A stretch of DNA of 64,000 nt from CAVUWL01 sp963700105 (GTDB lineage: Bacteria > Actinomycetota > Thermoleophilia > Solirubrobacterales > 70-9), in the NCBI GenBank assembly GCA_963700105.1, contig CAVOWL010000004.1, positions 248,001 through 312,000 of the forward strand. The letters are read 5' to 3'. Shown here piece after piece: positions 1-9,213 of this stretch. The notes beneath the pieces were generated by a model. That model was given only the letters and a program-made list of their open reading frames with translations. It was not told the origin of the DNA and ran no database searches. The position numbers and the translations under genes were made by a program. The stretch's first letter is position 1; each line of letters starts with the position of its first letter.

Positions 1-719
1 GCCTGCAACCACAGGGGCGAGGGTCTCACCTGCACGTCGGTGAAGACGCGAGCGGTGAAGCGAGGACACAGCTCGGCGTCCTCCACCGTGACCGAGACGT
101 AATCACCCGCGGCGCCCTCCCCGCTGGCCTCCACCTCGACGCTCCACGGCTCGGGAGCGAGCTCTGCGGCGGAGATCGCGTGGACCTCGCGAGCGACACC
201 GTAAACGCCGAGGCAATCGACGCGGTTTGGCGTTACCTCAAGCTCGAGAACCGGCTCCGCCAGTGGGATCACCTCGCTCAGCGGCGCGCCCGCTGCGAGG
301 CCATCATCGAGCACCGCTATCCCACCGGAGTCATCGCCAATCTGAAGCTCGCTCGCGGAGAGGATCATCCCCTCTGAGGGCACCCCCCGCAGCTCCGCAA
401 CCTCCAGCACCTTGCCGCCCGGCATCCGCGCCCCCGGAAGGGCTAGCGCAACGGTCTGTTGGGCGGCGACGTTTGGGGCACCGCAGACAATTGTTCGCTC
501 CCCCTCGCCGCTATCAACGGTGCAGACGCGAAGTCGGTCTGCGTCGGGGTGTGGGCGCACCGAAAGCACCCTGCCGACCACAAAGCCCTGCGGCGATGGT
601 GGCCCGACGGTCGCGATCCGCTCGACCTCGGTCCCCGTCATCGCCAGTCGCTCGGAGAGCTCCTCGGGGGTGAGGCCGGGGTCGCAATATTCGCGCAGCC
701 AACCGTAGGGGACCCTCAT
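1..719 (-). CDS. pheT: Phenylalanyl-tRNA synthetase beta subunit, N-terminal part (runs off the window)
   Basis: The beta subunit pairs with PheS to charge tRNA-Phe in the cytoplasm. The open frame starts at ATG 719 and reads to base 1 without a stop, giving about 239 residues. The start MRVPYGWLREYCD is typical of bacterial PheT. It is followed by the EMAP-II-like tRNA-binding OB fold with HPDADRL at residues 57-63 and IVCGAPNV shortly after, then the start of the B1 domain. It lies 60 bp downstream of pheS, the normal pheST order. The catalytic-like and anticodon-binding parts are outside the window. Confidence 0.95.
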   Translation of the reverse strand, partial: MRVPYGWLREYCDPGLTPEELSERLAMTGTEVERIATVGPPSPQGFVVGRVLSVRPHPDADRLRVCTVDSGEGERTIVCGAPNVAAQQTVALALPGARMPGGKVLEVAELRGVPSEGMILSASELQIGDDSGGIAVLDDGLAAGAPLSEVIPLAEPVLELEVTPNRVDCLGVYGVAREVHAISAAELAPEPWSVEVEASGEGAAGDYVSVTVEDAELCPRFTARVFTDVQVRPSPLWLQ

Positions 720-779
720 GGCGCACCACTCGCGCCGGAGTACCGCCACCTGGTGGGAATTTGGTAGGAGGTTTTCATT

Positions 780-1838
780 TCAGTGAAACTGCTCCAGCAT
801 CCGGGCGTCGTTGTCGAAGAAGCGGCGCAGGTCAGGGACACCGTGGCGCAGCATCGCAATCCGCTCCACACCCATCCCAAAGGCAAAGCCCTGCACCTTC
901 TCGGGGTCATAGCCTTGGGTCTCGACAAAGCCGAGAACGTTGGGGTCGACCATCCCCGCTCCGCCAACCTCGATCCAGCCGATCCCCTTGCAGAGGTTGC
1001 AGCGCTCGGCGCTGGGGAGTTCTCCACTTCCCTCACAGTGAAAGCAGGAGACGTCGAACTCGACGCTGGGCTCGGTGAAGGGAAAGTAGTGGGGCCGCAT
1101 CCGCGCCTCGCGCCGCTTGCCGAAGATCGCCCGCAGCATCTCGCGCAGAGTTCCCTGCAGATCAGCCAAGGTAATCGCCTCGCCGATCGCCAGCCCCTCC
1201 ATCTGGTGAAACATTGGGCTGTGGGTGGCGTCTGAGTCGCGGCGGTAGACCTTGCCGGGGACGATGATGAAGATCGGTGGGGGTTGAACCTCCATCGCCC
1301 TCACCTGGACCGGTGAGGTATGGGTGCGCAGCAGTAACTCAGGCTGTGATTGAAGGTAGAAGGTGTCCTGGAGCATCCGGGCCGGGTGGCCGGGAGGATG
1401 GTTGAGCGCGGTGAAGTTGTAGTAGTCGTGCTCTATCTCGGGACCCTCGATGACGCGATAGCCCAGGCCGATCATCACGTCTTCGATCTGGCGCGTCGTG
1501 CGGGTTATCAGATGGAGGTGCCCGGCTGGCGATCGCGGTGACCCGGGCAGGGTGACGTCGACCCGATCATTGCGGAGGCGGGCGTCAAGCTCGACCGCAG
1601 CGAGCATCTCGGCGCGCTGGGCAAGCGCTGCCTCCAACCCCTCCCGGGCATGGTTGGCGGCAGCCCCGACGCTGCCCCGCTGCTCGCTCGGCAGCTGGGA
1701 GATACTGCGCAGGATCGCCGTGAGCTCGGCTTTGCGACCGAGATAGCTGATCCGCAGCTCCTCAAGTCGGGCGCTGCTGGGGGCTGCCGCGATCGCGGCA
1801 GCGGCCTCGCTTTGGATCTGCTCGATCCGGTCAACCAT
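780..1838 (-). CDS. pheS: Phenylalanyl-tRNA synthetase alpha subunit
   Basis: Catalytic class II subunit that joins phenylalanine to tRNA-Phe. The 352 residues match the family length. An N-terminal coiled-coil arm (about 1-85) precedes the catalytic core, with motif 2 around YRRDSDATHSPMFHQMEG and motif 3 GFAFGMGVERIAMLRHG near residues 318-334. A CHCEGSG...CNLCKGIGW insertion could bind a metal. I chose ATG 1838 rather than the longer open frame because MVDRIEQIQ is a family-like start. This ATG overlaps the stop of the upstream methyltransferase by eight bases (ATGGTTGA), which suggests translational coupling. Confidence 0.96.
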   Translation of the reverse strand: MVDRIEQIQSEAAAAIAAAPSSARLEELRISYLGRKAELTAILRSISQLPSEQRGSVGAAANHAREGLEAALAQRAEMLAAVELDARLRNDRVDVTLPGSPRSPAGHLHLITRTTRQIEDVMIGLGYRVIEGPEIEHDYYNFTALNHPPGHPARMLQDTFYLQSQPELLLRTHTSPVQVRAMEVQPPPIFIIVPGKVYRRDSDATHSPMFHQMEGLAIGEAITLADLQGTLREMLRAIFGKRREARMRPHYFPFTEPSVEFDVSCFHCEGSGELPSAERCNLCKGIGWIEVGGAGMVDPNVLGFVETQGYDPEKVQGFAFGMGVERIAMLRHGVPDLRRFFDNDARMLEQFH

Positions 1839-2604
1839 CGGCTTCTGCCTCGACCATCGCGGGCGACGATAACCGCTCCGGGCCTGCCCCTTTTTGAGCC
1901 GCCTGCCCCAGCCCGGCGGAGGCGATCCGCTCGCAGGCAATCGCCGCCGCAGCGGCGACATTAAGCGACTCCGCGGCCCCCGATCGCAGTGCAATTGTGA
2001 CCCGACACTCGCACTGATCCAACAACTCCGGCGGCAGGCCCTGGCGCTCGGCTCCCAGACAAACGGTACCCAGAGCGGGCAATCCTCGCAAACGCTCGCC
2101 GCCGTGGGCGATCAGCGCCGTCCTTGGCCGCGGCGTTTGCTCCACTCCGCCGCGGACAAGCTGCTGGCCGAAGATCGATCCCATGCTGGCCCGCACGGCC
2201 TTTGGTGAATAGGGGTCAGCACATCCGGGGCCGATGACCACCGTTGCGGCGATCAGGGCATGAACCGAGCGCACGATCGCGCCAACGTTGCCGGGATCAG
2301 CGACCGCGTGGAGGTAGATGCAGGTGGGTGCGGTTGATTCAGACCAGCGCTGGGGCCATACGGCGACCACCCGGGTTCCCGAGCCCAGACTCGAGACCGA
2401 GTCCAGCAGGCTCGGCTCGACCTCCTCGCCGGCCAGATGACTGCCGGCGGCGCACACCACAATCCGCGGCTTGGCGCCAGCGGCCAGGCCCGCCTCGAGA
2501 AGGTCCTCGCCCTCGGTCAGAAAGGCAGCCTCGCGCACGCGATGCCTGCGATCAGCGAGCTTTCGGATCAATTTCAATTTCTCGTTTTGTGGGCTGGTGA
2601 TCAT
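1831..2604 (-). CDS. SpoU/TrmH-family RNA 2'-O-ribose methyltransferase
   Basis: SAM-dependent RNA ribose methyltransferase of the SPOUT class, probably acting on rRNA or tRNA. The 257-residue product has an N-terminal substrate-binding domain (SPQNEKLKLIRKLADRR) and a C-terminal trefoil-knot domain. The three SpoU motifs are visible: NVGAIVRSVHAL, LGAERQGLPPEL and ESLNVAAAAAIACERI. The start is ATG 2604; the frame stays open further upstream but that part is not protein-like. A SpoU gene next to rplT and pheS is common in Gram-positive bacteria. The exact target (23S rRNA or tRNA) cannot be decided from sequence. Confidence 0.9.
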   Translation of the reverse strand: MITSPQNEKLKLIRKLADRRHRVREAAFLTEGEDLLEAGLAAGAKPRIVVCAAGSHLAGEEVEPSLLDSVSSLGSGTRVVAVWPQRWSESTAPTCIYLHAVADPGNVGAIVRSVHALIAATVVIGPGCADPYSPKAVRASMGSIFGQQLVRGGVEQTPRPRTALIAHGGERLRGLPALGTVCLGAERQGLPPELLDQCECRVTIALRSGAAESLNVAAAAAIACERIASAGLGQAAQKGAGPERLSSPAMVEAEADG

Positions 2605-2643
2605 TCGGTGACGTTTCTGGTTGATGGCGAGTTCTCCTCGAAC

Positions 2644-2670
2644 AAAAAAACGGGCCGTGTGAACGGCCCG
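2644..2670 (-). terminator. Rho-independent terminator after rplT
   Basis: On the minus strand an 8-bp stem (CGGGCCGT / ACGGCCCG, bases 2651-2670) with a 4-base loop is followed by seven T (2644-2650). It lies between the rplT stop and the methyltransferase start, so spoU-pheS-pheT may depend on read-through or on a promoter of their own. Confidence 0.8.
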
Positions 2671-2698
2671 CCCGGGAGAAATGGAGTCTTGGTTGCGG

Positions 2699-3058
2699 CT
2701 AGGCGGCCGCACCCTCCCGGGCTAGCTCGACAAATCGGCGAAATGCATCGCGGTCGGTTACGGCGATCTCGGCCAGCATCTTTCTATTGACCTCGACCTC
2801 GGCCTTGCCGAGGCCGTAGATGAGCTGCGAGTAGCTCATGCCCTCAAGACGGGCGGCGGCATTGATGCGCGTTATCCACAACCGCCGGAAATCGCGCTTG
2901 CGATTGCGCCGGTCCCGATACGCATACATCCCCGAGCGCTGAACCTGCTCTTTGGCAAATCGGTATGAGGAGTGCTTGCGGCCGAAATAGCCCCTCGCCT
3001 CCTTCAGTACCTTTCGGCGCTTCTTACGGGCATGGACCGACCGCTTGACCCGACTCAT
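2699..3058 (-). CDS. rplT: 50S ribosomal protein L20
   Basis: Structural and assembly protein of the large ribosomal subunit that binds 23S rRNA. The 119 residues match L20 closely: the start MSRVKRSVHARKKRRKVLK, the block YFGRKHSSYRFAKEQV, YRDRRNRKRDFRRLWI, and RINAAARLEGMSYSQLI. It follows rpmI by 55 bp in the usual rpmI-rplT order and is followed by a strong intrinsic terminator. In other bacteria L20 represses its own operon by binding the leader; I see no obvious L20 mimic structure here. Confidence 0.98.
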   Translation of the reverse strand: MSRVKRSVHARKKRRKVLKEARGYFGRKHSSYRFAKEQVQRSGMYAYRDRRNRKRDFRRLWITRINAAARLEGMSYSQLIYGLGKAEVEVNRKMLAEIAVTDRDAFRRFVELAREGAAA

Positions 3059-3113
3059 TTCGCCAGCTCCGATCCCAGTTCAGACACCTCGAGCGGCCGT
3101 GCGGGCACGGCGC

Positions 3114-3314
3114 TCACTTCGAGCCTCCGAGCAGGGCGCGAACCGTCTTTGCATCAGCCGGGGCGATCTGCACCGGCCGCGCCATCCGTCGCTTTCGCTT
3201 CGGCGACTTTTTCTCCAGGATGTGGCTCGAGTAGGCGCGGCGGCCACGGAGCTTGCCGGTTGCGGTCTTGCGAAACCGCTTCTTGGCGCCGGAATGAGTT
3301 TTCATCTTTGGCAT
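3114..3314 (-). CDS. rpmI: 50S ribosomal protein L35
   Basis: Small basic protein of the large ribosomal subunit. ATG 3314 gives 66 residues beginning MPKMKTHSGAKKRFRKTATG and containing HILEKKSPKRKRR, the L35 signature. It is buried in a longer open frame whose upstream extension is not protein-like. It is separated from infC by the oppositely oriented wecB gene, so its promoter must lie in the 72-bp gap to wecB or within wecB itself, unless infC transcripts read through the antisense gene. Confidence 0.97.
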   Translation of the reverse strand: MPKMKTHSGAKKRFRKTATGKLRGRRAYSSHILEKKSPKRKRRMARPVQIAPADAKTVRALLGGSK

Positions 3315-3386
3315 CTGCAGGCGTATTGAATCAGACCGGCGAGCATCCCCCTCACTAGCGGTCAGACGAAGGTAGGCTGGCCGCCA

Positions 3387-4460
3387 ATGCGGCTCCTCTA
3401 CGTGGTCGGGACCCGACCGAACTTCGTCAAGACTGCGCCGGTGATCGCGGCGCTTCGCAATCGGCTTCCCGAAGCCTCCCACACGATCGTCCACACCGGC
3501 CAGCATTACGACCGCCTCATGTCGGATGTATTTCTGCAGGAGCTGGGAGTGCCTGAGCCCGATTACATGCTCGCGGTTGGTTCTGGCTCCCACGCGCAGC
3601 AGACGGCGCGCACGATGGAGAGGCTGGAGCCGGTATTGATCGAGCAGCGTCCCGATCTCGTGCTGGTACCGGGGGATGTGAACTCAACCCTGGCGGCGAC
3701 CCTAACGGCGGTCAAGCTCGGAATCGCCGTAGCCCACATCGAGTCTGGATTGCGCAGTTTTGACCGCACGATGCCCGAGGAGATCAATCGCATCGTCGCC
3801 GATCAGCTTTCCTCACAGCTCTTCCTGCATTCAGAGGAGGCGGTTGAGAACCTCCGCGCGGAAGGGATCGAGGAGGGTCGGATCCACCTTGTCGGCAACA
3901 CGATGATCGACACCCTGGTCGCGCTGGAGGACCGATTTCGAGCGTTGAAGGTGGCCGATCGCCTCGATTTAAGCGAAGGCGAGTACGTCCTCGTCACCTT
4001 GCATCGTCCCGCCCTGGTCGATGGTCCGTTGCTCTCTGAGACGATGGCCGAACTCGCCTCCCTGGCAGCGGAGATGCCGGTCGTCTTCCCGGTGCACCCG
4101 AGAACGCGGGCGATGATCGAGCAGACCGGGGTCTCCCACCCCGAGCTCATTTACTCCGAGCCCCTCGGCTACCTCGACTTCCTCTCGCTGATGGCCGGCG
4201 CGGGGGCCCTGCTGACCGACTCCGGCGGTGTCCAGGAGGAGACCACCTATCTCGGCGTTCCCTGCTTCACGCTGCGCGATAACACCGAGCGACCGATCAC
4301 GATTCGGGCGGGAACCAACACGTTGCTGGGACTGGACCCCGCCGCGATCGCGACGATTCCCAGCCGGCTCGCCCAGCGCTCATCGCCCAGACTCGAGCCT
4401 CCGCCGCTTTGGGACGGCCATGCCGCAGAGCGGATCGCGGCGATTATCGCGGCGACCTAA
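3387..4460 (+). CDS. wecB: UDP-N-acetylglucosamine 2-epimerase (non-hydrolysing)
   Basis: Interconverts UDP-GlcNAc and UDP-ManNAc for cell-surface polysaccharide or teichoic-acid linkage units; cytosolic. The 357 residues match the family. Visible motifs include GTRPNFVKTAPVI near the N-terminus, HTGQHYD, PGDVNST, HIESGLRSFDRTMPEEINR with the acidic catalytic residues, and DSGGVQEE near residue 278. The gene is on the opposite strand to all its translation-gene neighbours and its stop overlaps the infC stop by four bases (4457-4460), a tail-to-tail overlap with no room for separate terminators. Its placement between infC and rpmI is unusual. Confidence 0.94.
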   Translation: MRLLYVVGTRPNFVKTAPVIAALRNRLPEASHTIVHTGQHYDRLMSDVFLQELGVPEPDYMLAVGSGSHAQQTARTMERLEPVLIEQRPDLVLVPGDVNSTLAATLTAVKLGIAVAHIESGLRSFDRTMPEEINRIVADQLSSQLFLHSEEAVENLRAEGIEEGRIHLVGNTMIDTLVALEDRFRALKVADRLDLSEGEYVLVTLHRPALVDGPLLSETMAELASLAAEMPVVFPVHPRTRAMIEQTGVSHPELIYSEPLGYLDFLSLMAGAGALLTDSGGVQEETTYLGVPCFTLRDNTERPITIRAGTNTLLGLDPAAIATIPSRLAQRSSPRLEPPPLWDGHAAERIAAIIAAT

Positions 4461-5104
4461 GCCCCGGCCGCGGCCCCACCCTCCGGCTCCGCATCCTTGG
4501 CGGCACCATCTGCGGCCGCAACCGCCTCCTCGGGGGCGACATCGGCGAGCTTCAGGGCCTCCTTGCCTGGGGCCAAAAGCATGCTCATGTTGCGACCCTC
4601 CTGGAGTGGTTCGGACTCGATCACCGCGAGTCCATTGAGGTCCTCAAAGAGCTTTTGCAGCAAGGCTCGACCCCGCTCCGGGTGGGCCTGCTCGCGGCCG
4701 CGAAACATAATCGTGATCTTGACCTTGTCCTGGTGGCGGAGAAAACGCTCGACGTGGCCCTTCTTGGTCTCGTAGTCGTGGGTGGCGATCTTCGGACGCA
4801 GCTTGATCTCTCGAATATTGACCTGCTGCTGGTGCTTGCGAGCGGCCTTTTGCTTTTGCTCCTGCTCGTATTTGTACTTGGAGTAGTCGAGCAGTCGCGT
4901 CACCGGCGGCTTTGAATTTGGCGCAACCTCGACTAGATCGAGGTCTGCATCCTGGGCCCGCCGCAGCGCCTCGGAGGTCTCAACTATTCCAAGCTGCTCT
5001 CCGTCGGCCCCGATCAGCCGCACCTGGGGCACACGAATCCGCTCGTTGACCCTTGTCGTGTCGCGCTCTGGGGGGCGCCGGTCGAACCTACGCGGGATCG
5101 GCAC
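4457..5104 (-). CDS. infC: Translation initiation factor IF-3
   Basis: Binds the 30S subunit and checks start-codon/initiator pairing. The 215 residues contain the N-domain (RVNERIRVPQVRLIGADGEQ, then DLDLVEVAP and LLDYSKYKYEQ), a basic linker and the C-domain (VNIREIKLRPKI, DKVKITIMFRGRE). An Ala/Glu-rich tail of about 30 residues goes beyond the core and is probably disordered. The start at 5104 puts about 18 residues before RVNERIR; a shorter start is possible. It is normally followed by rpmI-rplT; here wecB intervenes in antisense. Confidence 0.95.
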   Translation of the reverse strand: MPIPRRFDRRPPERDTTRVNERIRVPQVRLIGADGEQLGIVETSEALRRAQDADLDLVEVAPNSKPPVTRLLDYSKYKYEQEQKQKAARKHQQQVNIREIKLRPKIATHDYETKKGHVERFLRHQDKVKITIMFRGREQAHPERGRALLQKLFEDLNGLAVIESEPLQEGRNMSMLLAPGKEALKLADVAPEEAVAAADGAAKDAEPEGGAAAGA

Positions 5105-5211
5105 TATCGAGAGGAGGGGTGGAGCTTCAAGGGAGAGCGGGTGGTAGGGGCGCGGGCACGACGACGCTCAGCGGCGCGGAGTCTTTTGCGTGCCTGCGAT
5201 CAAGTCGGCGC

Positions 5212-5238
5212 AGTATAGAGGCACGGCGTCGATTGCAA
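5212..5238 (-). promoter_or_regulatory. Candidate housekeeping promoter for infC
   Basis: In the 146-bp gap between thrS and infC the minus strand has a good -10 box TATACT (5212-5217) and an upstream TTGCAA (5233-5238). The spacing of 15 is short, or 16-17 if GTTGCA/GGTTGC serves as the -35. This would leave a leader of about 100 bases before infC. Confidence 0.4.
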
Positions 5239-5250
5239 CCGCTCTGGCCT

Positions 5251-7197
5251 TCAGCCGTCCTCACCCCCAGCGGCGAGCATCGCGCCAAACTGCCCAATCG
5301 ACATCGCTCCCAGCTCGCCCCGCTCGTGGGAGCGGACGGCCAGCGCGCCCTCGGCCTGCTCGCGATCGCCGACCACGACCATGAATGGATAGCGTCCCAG
5401 CTCGGCATCGCGGATCTTCTTGCCGACTGACTCTGAGCGCTGGTCAAGGGCAGCCCGCACGCCGAGCTGCTTGAGCTCGGCCTCGACCGCTTGGGCGTAG
5501 GCATTGTGGCGGTCAGATACGGGCAAGACTATCGCCTGTATTGGCGCCAGCCAGACCGGAAAGCGGCCGCCAAAGTGCTCGATCAGGATCCCGGCGAAGC
5601 GCTCCATCGAGCCCAACAGGGCGCGGTGAATCATCACCGGAGAATGGAGGGCATCATCGGTCCCGACGTAGGTGAGCCCGAAGCGCTCGGGCATTTGAAA
5701 GTCGAGCTGGCAGGTGCCGCATTGCCAGGAGCGCCCCAGGGCGTCGGTGACATGGAAATCGATCTTGGGCCCATAGAAGGCGCCGTCTCCGGGGTTCAGC
5801 TCATACTCACGGTCTTGTCGCAGCAGCGCCTCGGTCAACGCCGCCTCGGCTTTTTGCCATTGCCGGTCCCCTCCGATCGAATGCTCGGGTCGGGTCGAGA
5901 GCTCAACCCGGATGTCGCTGAAGCCAAAGCGCGCGTAGAGCTCATCGATCGCCGCGCAGATATCAGCGACCTCGTCGGCGATCTGCTCCTCACTGCAAAA
6001 GACGTGGGCATCATCTTGGGTGAAGGCGCGCACCCGAAGGAGGCCATGCAGGACGCCCTCGCGCTCGTTTCGAGAAACCCGGCCGAACTCGGCCAATCGC
6101 AGGGGAAGCTCACGATAGGAATGGCGTTCTGAGCCAAAGACCAGACAGGCTCCTGGACAGTTCATCGGGCGCAGCGCGAAACGGCGCTCATCGACCTCCA
6201 TGAAATACATCGAGTCGCGATAGTTATCCCAGTGCCCGGAGCGGTGCCAAAGCTCCTCATCGAGAACCTCCGGCGTCGCGATCTCCTGATAGCCGCGCTT
6301 TTGGAGCTGACCCTGCACCTCAGCCTCGATCAGGTGCAAAAGCGTGGTCCCGTTGGGCAGCCAAAATGGCATTCCGGGCGCCTCCTCGCGCAGCATGAAC
6401 AGCCCAAGCTGGGGTCCGAGGCGACGGTGATCGCGGGCCTTGGCCTGCTCGATCTGCTCAAGGTGGGCGTCGAGTTCGCGCTGGGAGAAAAAGGCGGTCC
6501 CATAGATGCGGGTCAGCATCTGGCGGCGCTCGTCACCGCGCCAGTAAGCGCCGGCTACCGAGTTCAGCTTTAGCGCCTTGATCCTGCCGGTGCTGGGGCC
6601 GTGCGGCCCCCTGCAGAGGTCCTCGAAGGGCCCGTTTCGATACAGCGACACCGACTCGATTCCCTGCTCTCGAACCAAATCCTCGATCAGCTCAACCTTG
6701 TAGTCCTCCCCTTGAGCGCGAAAGATTTCGACCGCCTCAGCGACCGGGAGCTCGCGGCGATTGAAGGGCTCATCGGCGGCGAGATGAAGGCGCATCGCGG
6801 CCTCGATCCGATCCAGGTCAGCGTCGGTAATCGTCACCCCTGCCGGGAACTTAAAGTCGTAATAGAAGCCGTTTTCGATCGCGGGTCCGATTGTCACCTT
6901 GGCGTCGGGGTAGAGGTCCTTGACGGCCTCGGCCATAACGTGGGCCGCGTCGTGGCGGATCAGGGCCAAAGCCTCGGGGTCTTTCTCGGTGAGGATCGAG
7001 ATCGCGGCGCCGTCGGGAAGCGCTGCCCGAAGGTCGTGGAGCTCGCCGTTGACCTTCACTGCCAACGCCGCCTTGGCCAGCCGCGGGCCGATCGCCGCAG
7101 CTGCATCCGCTCCCGTTGCCGCACCGGGAAGCTCCAAAAGCGTGCGATCGGGAAGGCTGACTTTGATCTTTTCGGTCGCCGCCTCGATGTGGGCCAT
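5251..7197 (-). CDS. thrS: Threonyl-tRNA synthetase
   Basis: Class II synthetase that charges tRNA-Thr and edits misacylated serine. The 648 residues match the full-length bacterial form. In order: an N-terminal TGS domain (about 12-75), the editing domain with HDAAHVMAEAV near residue 83, the catalytic core with NCPGAC (zinc-ligand Cys) and FGRVSRNEREGVLHGLLRVR, motif 3 region HRALLGSMERFAGILIEH, and the C-terminal anticodon-binding domain ending near AVRSHERGELG. It lies 39 bp downstream of the large membrane-protein gene and upstream of infC. No T-box leader is visible in the short upstream gap. Confidence 0.97.
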   Translation of the reverse strand: MAHIEAATEKIKVSLPDRTLLELPGAATGADAAAAIGPRLAKAALAVKVNGELHDLRAALPDGAAISILTEKDPEALALIRHDAAHVMAEAVKDLYPDAKVTIGPAIENGFYYDFKFPAGVTITDADLDRIEAAMRLHLAADEPFNRRELPVAEAVEIFRAQGEDYKVELIEDLVREQGIESVSLYRNGPFEDLCRGPHGPSTGRIKALKLNSVAGAYWRGDERRQMLTRIYGTAFFSQRELDAHLEQIEQAKARDHRRLGPQLGLFMLREEAPGMPFWLPNGTTLLHLIEAEVQGQLQKRGYQEIATPEVLDEELWHRSGHWDNYRDSMYFMEVDERRFALRPMNCPGACLVFGSERHSYRELPLRLAEFGRVSRNEREGVLHGLLRVRAFTQDDAHVFCSEEQIADEVADICAAIDELYARFGFSDIRVELSTRPEHSIGGDRQWQKAEAALTEALLRQDREYELNPGDGAFYGPKIDFHVTDALGRSWQCGTCQLDFQMPERFGLTYVGTDDALHSPVMIHRALLGSMERFAGILIEHFGGRFPVWLAPIQAIVLPVSDRHNAYAQAVEAELKQLGVRAALDQRSESVGKKIRDAELGRYPFMVVVGDREQAEGALAVRSHERGELGAMSIGQFGAMLAAGGEDG

Positions 7198-7236
7198 GCT
7201 ACCCGGCGCAGGCCGAGTCCCTGGCCCCGCAGGTGA

Positions 7237-9213
7237 CTATCGGGGCGGCCCCTGGCGTGCCTGGCGCACGGCGATCAGCGGGCACGGACTGCGGCCGTGG
7301 AGCGCTCCGGTTCGCTGCCAGAGCTCGTAGGGAGCATCGACCCGGCGCAGCCGCAGGTGGGCGAAGGGCGGCCCGGTTTGATCCGCCTCAGCGATCACAT
7401 AACGAACTCCCGCGGGCAGGGGATGACCTACTTCAGATTCGCTCTTGATACAAACCCTTCCCCCGCGAAGTTCCCAGTCGAGAAAAGGGACCCCATGCTG
7501 ATCGGCAAGCAGTCCAGAGGGGGCGAGCACCAGGGTCGATCCGGAAGTCACAAGCGGGCGCAGTTCGGCCAACGCGGGGCTGTAGGAGGTCGGACCAATT
7601 GGGGCATTGGCGAGTGCCAGCAGCGAGCAGGCTCCGGCAGCGCAGACGAAGAGCGCTGCGGCAAAACCGGCCCTCCGCCTTTTTCGCGGGGCGCTCAATT
7701 GGCCGACCTTCGCCTTACCCAGAAGCGGCAAGAGGATGGTCAGCATCGCCACTGGCGCTGCGATCTCGATTGCCTTTGCGGCGGTGTAGGGAGTGCCGGC
7801 AATGCGGGCCGCGAGGTAGGCGAGAGTGGCGGCGGCAAGCGTCGAGAGGATTGCGGTCTCGCGGCGTCGCCAACACCAGATCAGCCCGTAGCCGAACAAG
7901 GCCAAGGCGTACAAAATCGCCAGGTAGTAACCGAGCGCCGGCACCGCACCATTGCCTGGGGCAAGGCGAAAGTCACCAGAGGGCCAGATCCCAAGCGCCT
8001 CAAATGGGGAGATCTGGCCGAACAGATTGCCGAGCCCCGGCCCGCTCGGATTGAAGGTCTCAAAGTGGCGGAAATCGATCATGCGACCGATCTCGGGCGC
8101 GGTCAGAACCGCGAAGACAAGCAGCGCAAGGATCGCCGGATTGCGGCCGAGTGAGGAGGTGGATCCAGTCGCTTGACTGCGGGCGCCGCCGCCAGTATCG
8201 GCTCGATCGGCTCGGCCCGCGGCTTGTTTGTGGGTGAGCGCGAATTCAGCCAGGCCCCAGATCGCCGCGGCGCCGAGCAGCCAGGTCAGCCCCGGGAAGC
8301 TGTAGGTATAGACACTGCCAACGGCCAAAAGAGCCGGCGGAAGCATCCGCAATGGCCGCCCGAGCCACTCCTCGTTTCGCTGCGGTCGAGAGATCTGGCG
8401 CAAGGAGAGGGCGAAGGCGAGGACGAAGAGCGCCTGCATCGTCTCCTTGAAGTCACCCTGGGCAAAGTAGGAGGCAACCGGATAGCTGATCCCGACCAGC
8501 AGGGCGCCACCCAAACGCCGCAGCGGTTCCAACGCGGCAAAGGCCGCCAGGGCGGTGAGGGCGGAAAGAACGACGACCGACACGGTGAGGCCGCTGAAGC
8601 CCTCCACCAACCCGATCCCCAAGCCCTGCTTGAGGGCCACGACAATCGCGTGGGGACCCAGTGGGTAGCCCTGGCGCAACAACTGAGAGCCCCGACCGCC
8701 AGCAAGGCGGTCGGCGGCCAGGAGGTGCTGGGACATATCGGGGTTAAAACCGGTGCCGAGAATGCCGAAGTGGCCTTCGACGATGAACGGAATGGAGGCC
8801 GCGGCAAGCGCGATGAGCGCAACTGGGGCACCGACGTTAAAGGCCGTTCTCAGCCCTCCCGTGCGGCCCCTCAGGTAAAGCAGGGACGCCAGCGTGATCG
8901 CGAGGACGGCGATCGCTGAGCAGGTCCCGTGGCCGGGCAACCGAACCGTCCCCCAACAGATCGCACAAAGGAGCGCAAGGCCAACGGCGGGAGAGAGCCA
9001 TGACCAGCTCCTTTGCCCACAGAGCGCAATCGCCGCCCCTCCAATCGCCAAAGAGGCCAGGCATACCGCGAGCACGGCAGCGTAGGTGGCGATCACGCTG
9101 AAGCCACTTTGAGATCGCCCGCGCCCGCAAGCCCATAGCGTCGGCGCCGGGCAGCGACCGCTTCGGGAGCTTTCACTGAGAGCGGCCCGAGGCCCACGGC
9201 ACGGCCTGGGCAA
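7237..9213 (-). CDS. Large polytopic membrane protein (possibly GT-C-like)
   Basis: Integral membrane protein of up to 658 residues with many hydrophobic segments and a soluble stretch of about 100 residues at the C-terminus. An early loop (HFGILGTGFNPDMSQHLLAA) follows two to three membrane segments, resembling the first extracellular loop with acidic and His residues in GT-C glycosyltransferases; this is a resemblance, not an assignment. The first 38 residues are not protein-like; an in-frame GTG at 9096 (VIATYAAVLAVCLAS) directly before a membrane helix may be the true start. It is upstream of thrS in the same direction. Function unknown. Confidence 0.7.
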   Translation of the reverse strand: MPRPCRGPRAALSESSRSGRCPAPTLWACGRGRSQSGFSVIATYAAVLAVCLASLAIGGAAIALCGQRSWSWLSPAVGLALLCAICWGTVRLPGHGTCSAIAVLAITLASLLYLRGRTGGLRTAFNVGAPVALIALAAASIPFIVEGHFGILGTGFNPDMSQHLLAADRLAGGRGSQLLRQGYPLGPHAIVVALKQGLGIGLVEGFSGLTVSVVVLSALTALAAFAALEPLRRLGGALLVGISYPVASYFAQGDFKETMQALFVLAFALSLRQISRPQRNEEWLGRPLRMLPPALLAVGSVYTYSFPGLTWLLGAAAIWGLAEFALTHKQAAGRADRADTGGGARSQATGSTSSLGRNPAILALLVFAVLTAPEIGRMIDFRHFETFNPSGPGLGNLFGQISPFEALGIWPSGDFRLAPGNGAVPALGYYLAILYALALFGYGLIWCWRRRETAILSTLAAATLAYLAARIAGTPYTAAKAIEIAAPVAMLTILLPLLGKAKVGQLSAPRKRRRAGFAAALFVCAAGACSLLALANAPIGPTSYSPALAELRPLVTSGSTLVLAPSGLLADQHGVPFLDWELRGGRVCIKSESEVGHPLPAGVRYVIAEADQTGPPFAHLRLRRVDAPYELWQRTGALHGRSPCPLIAVRQARQGPPR

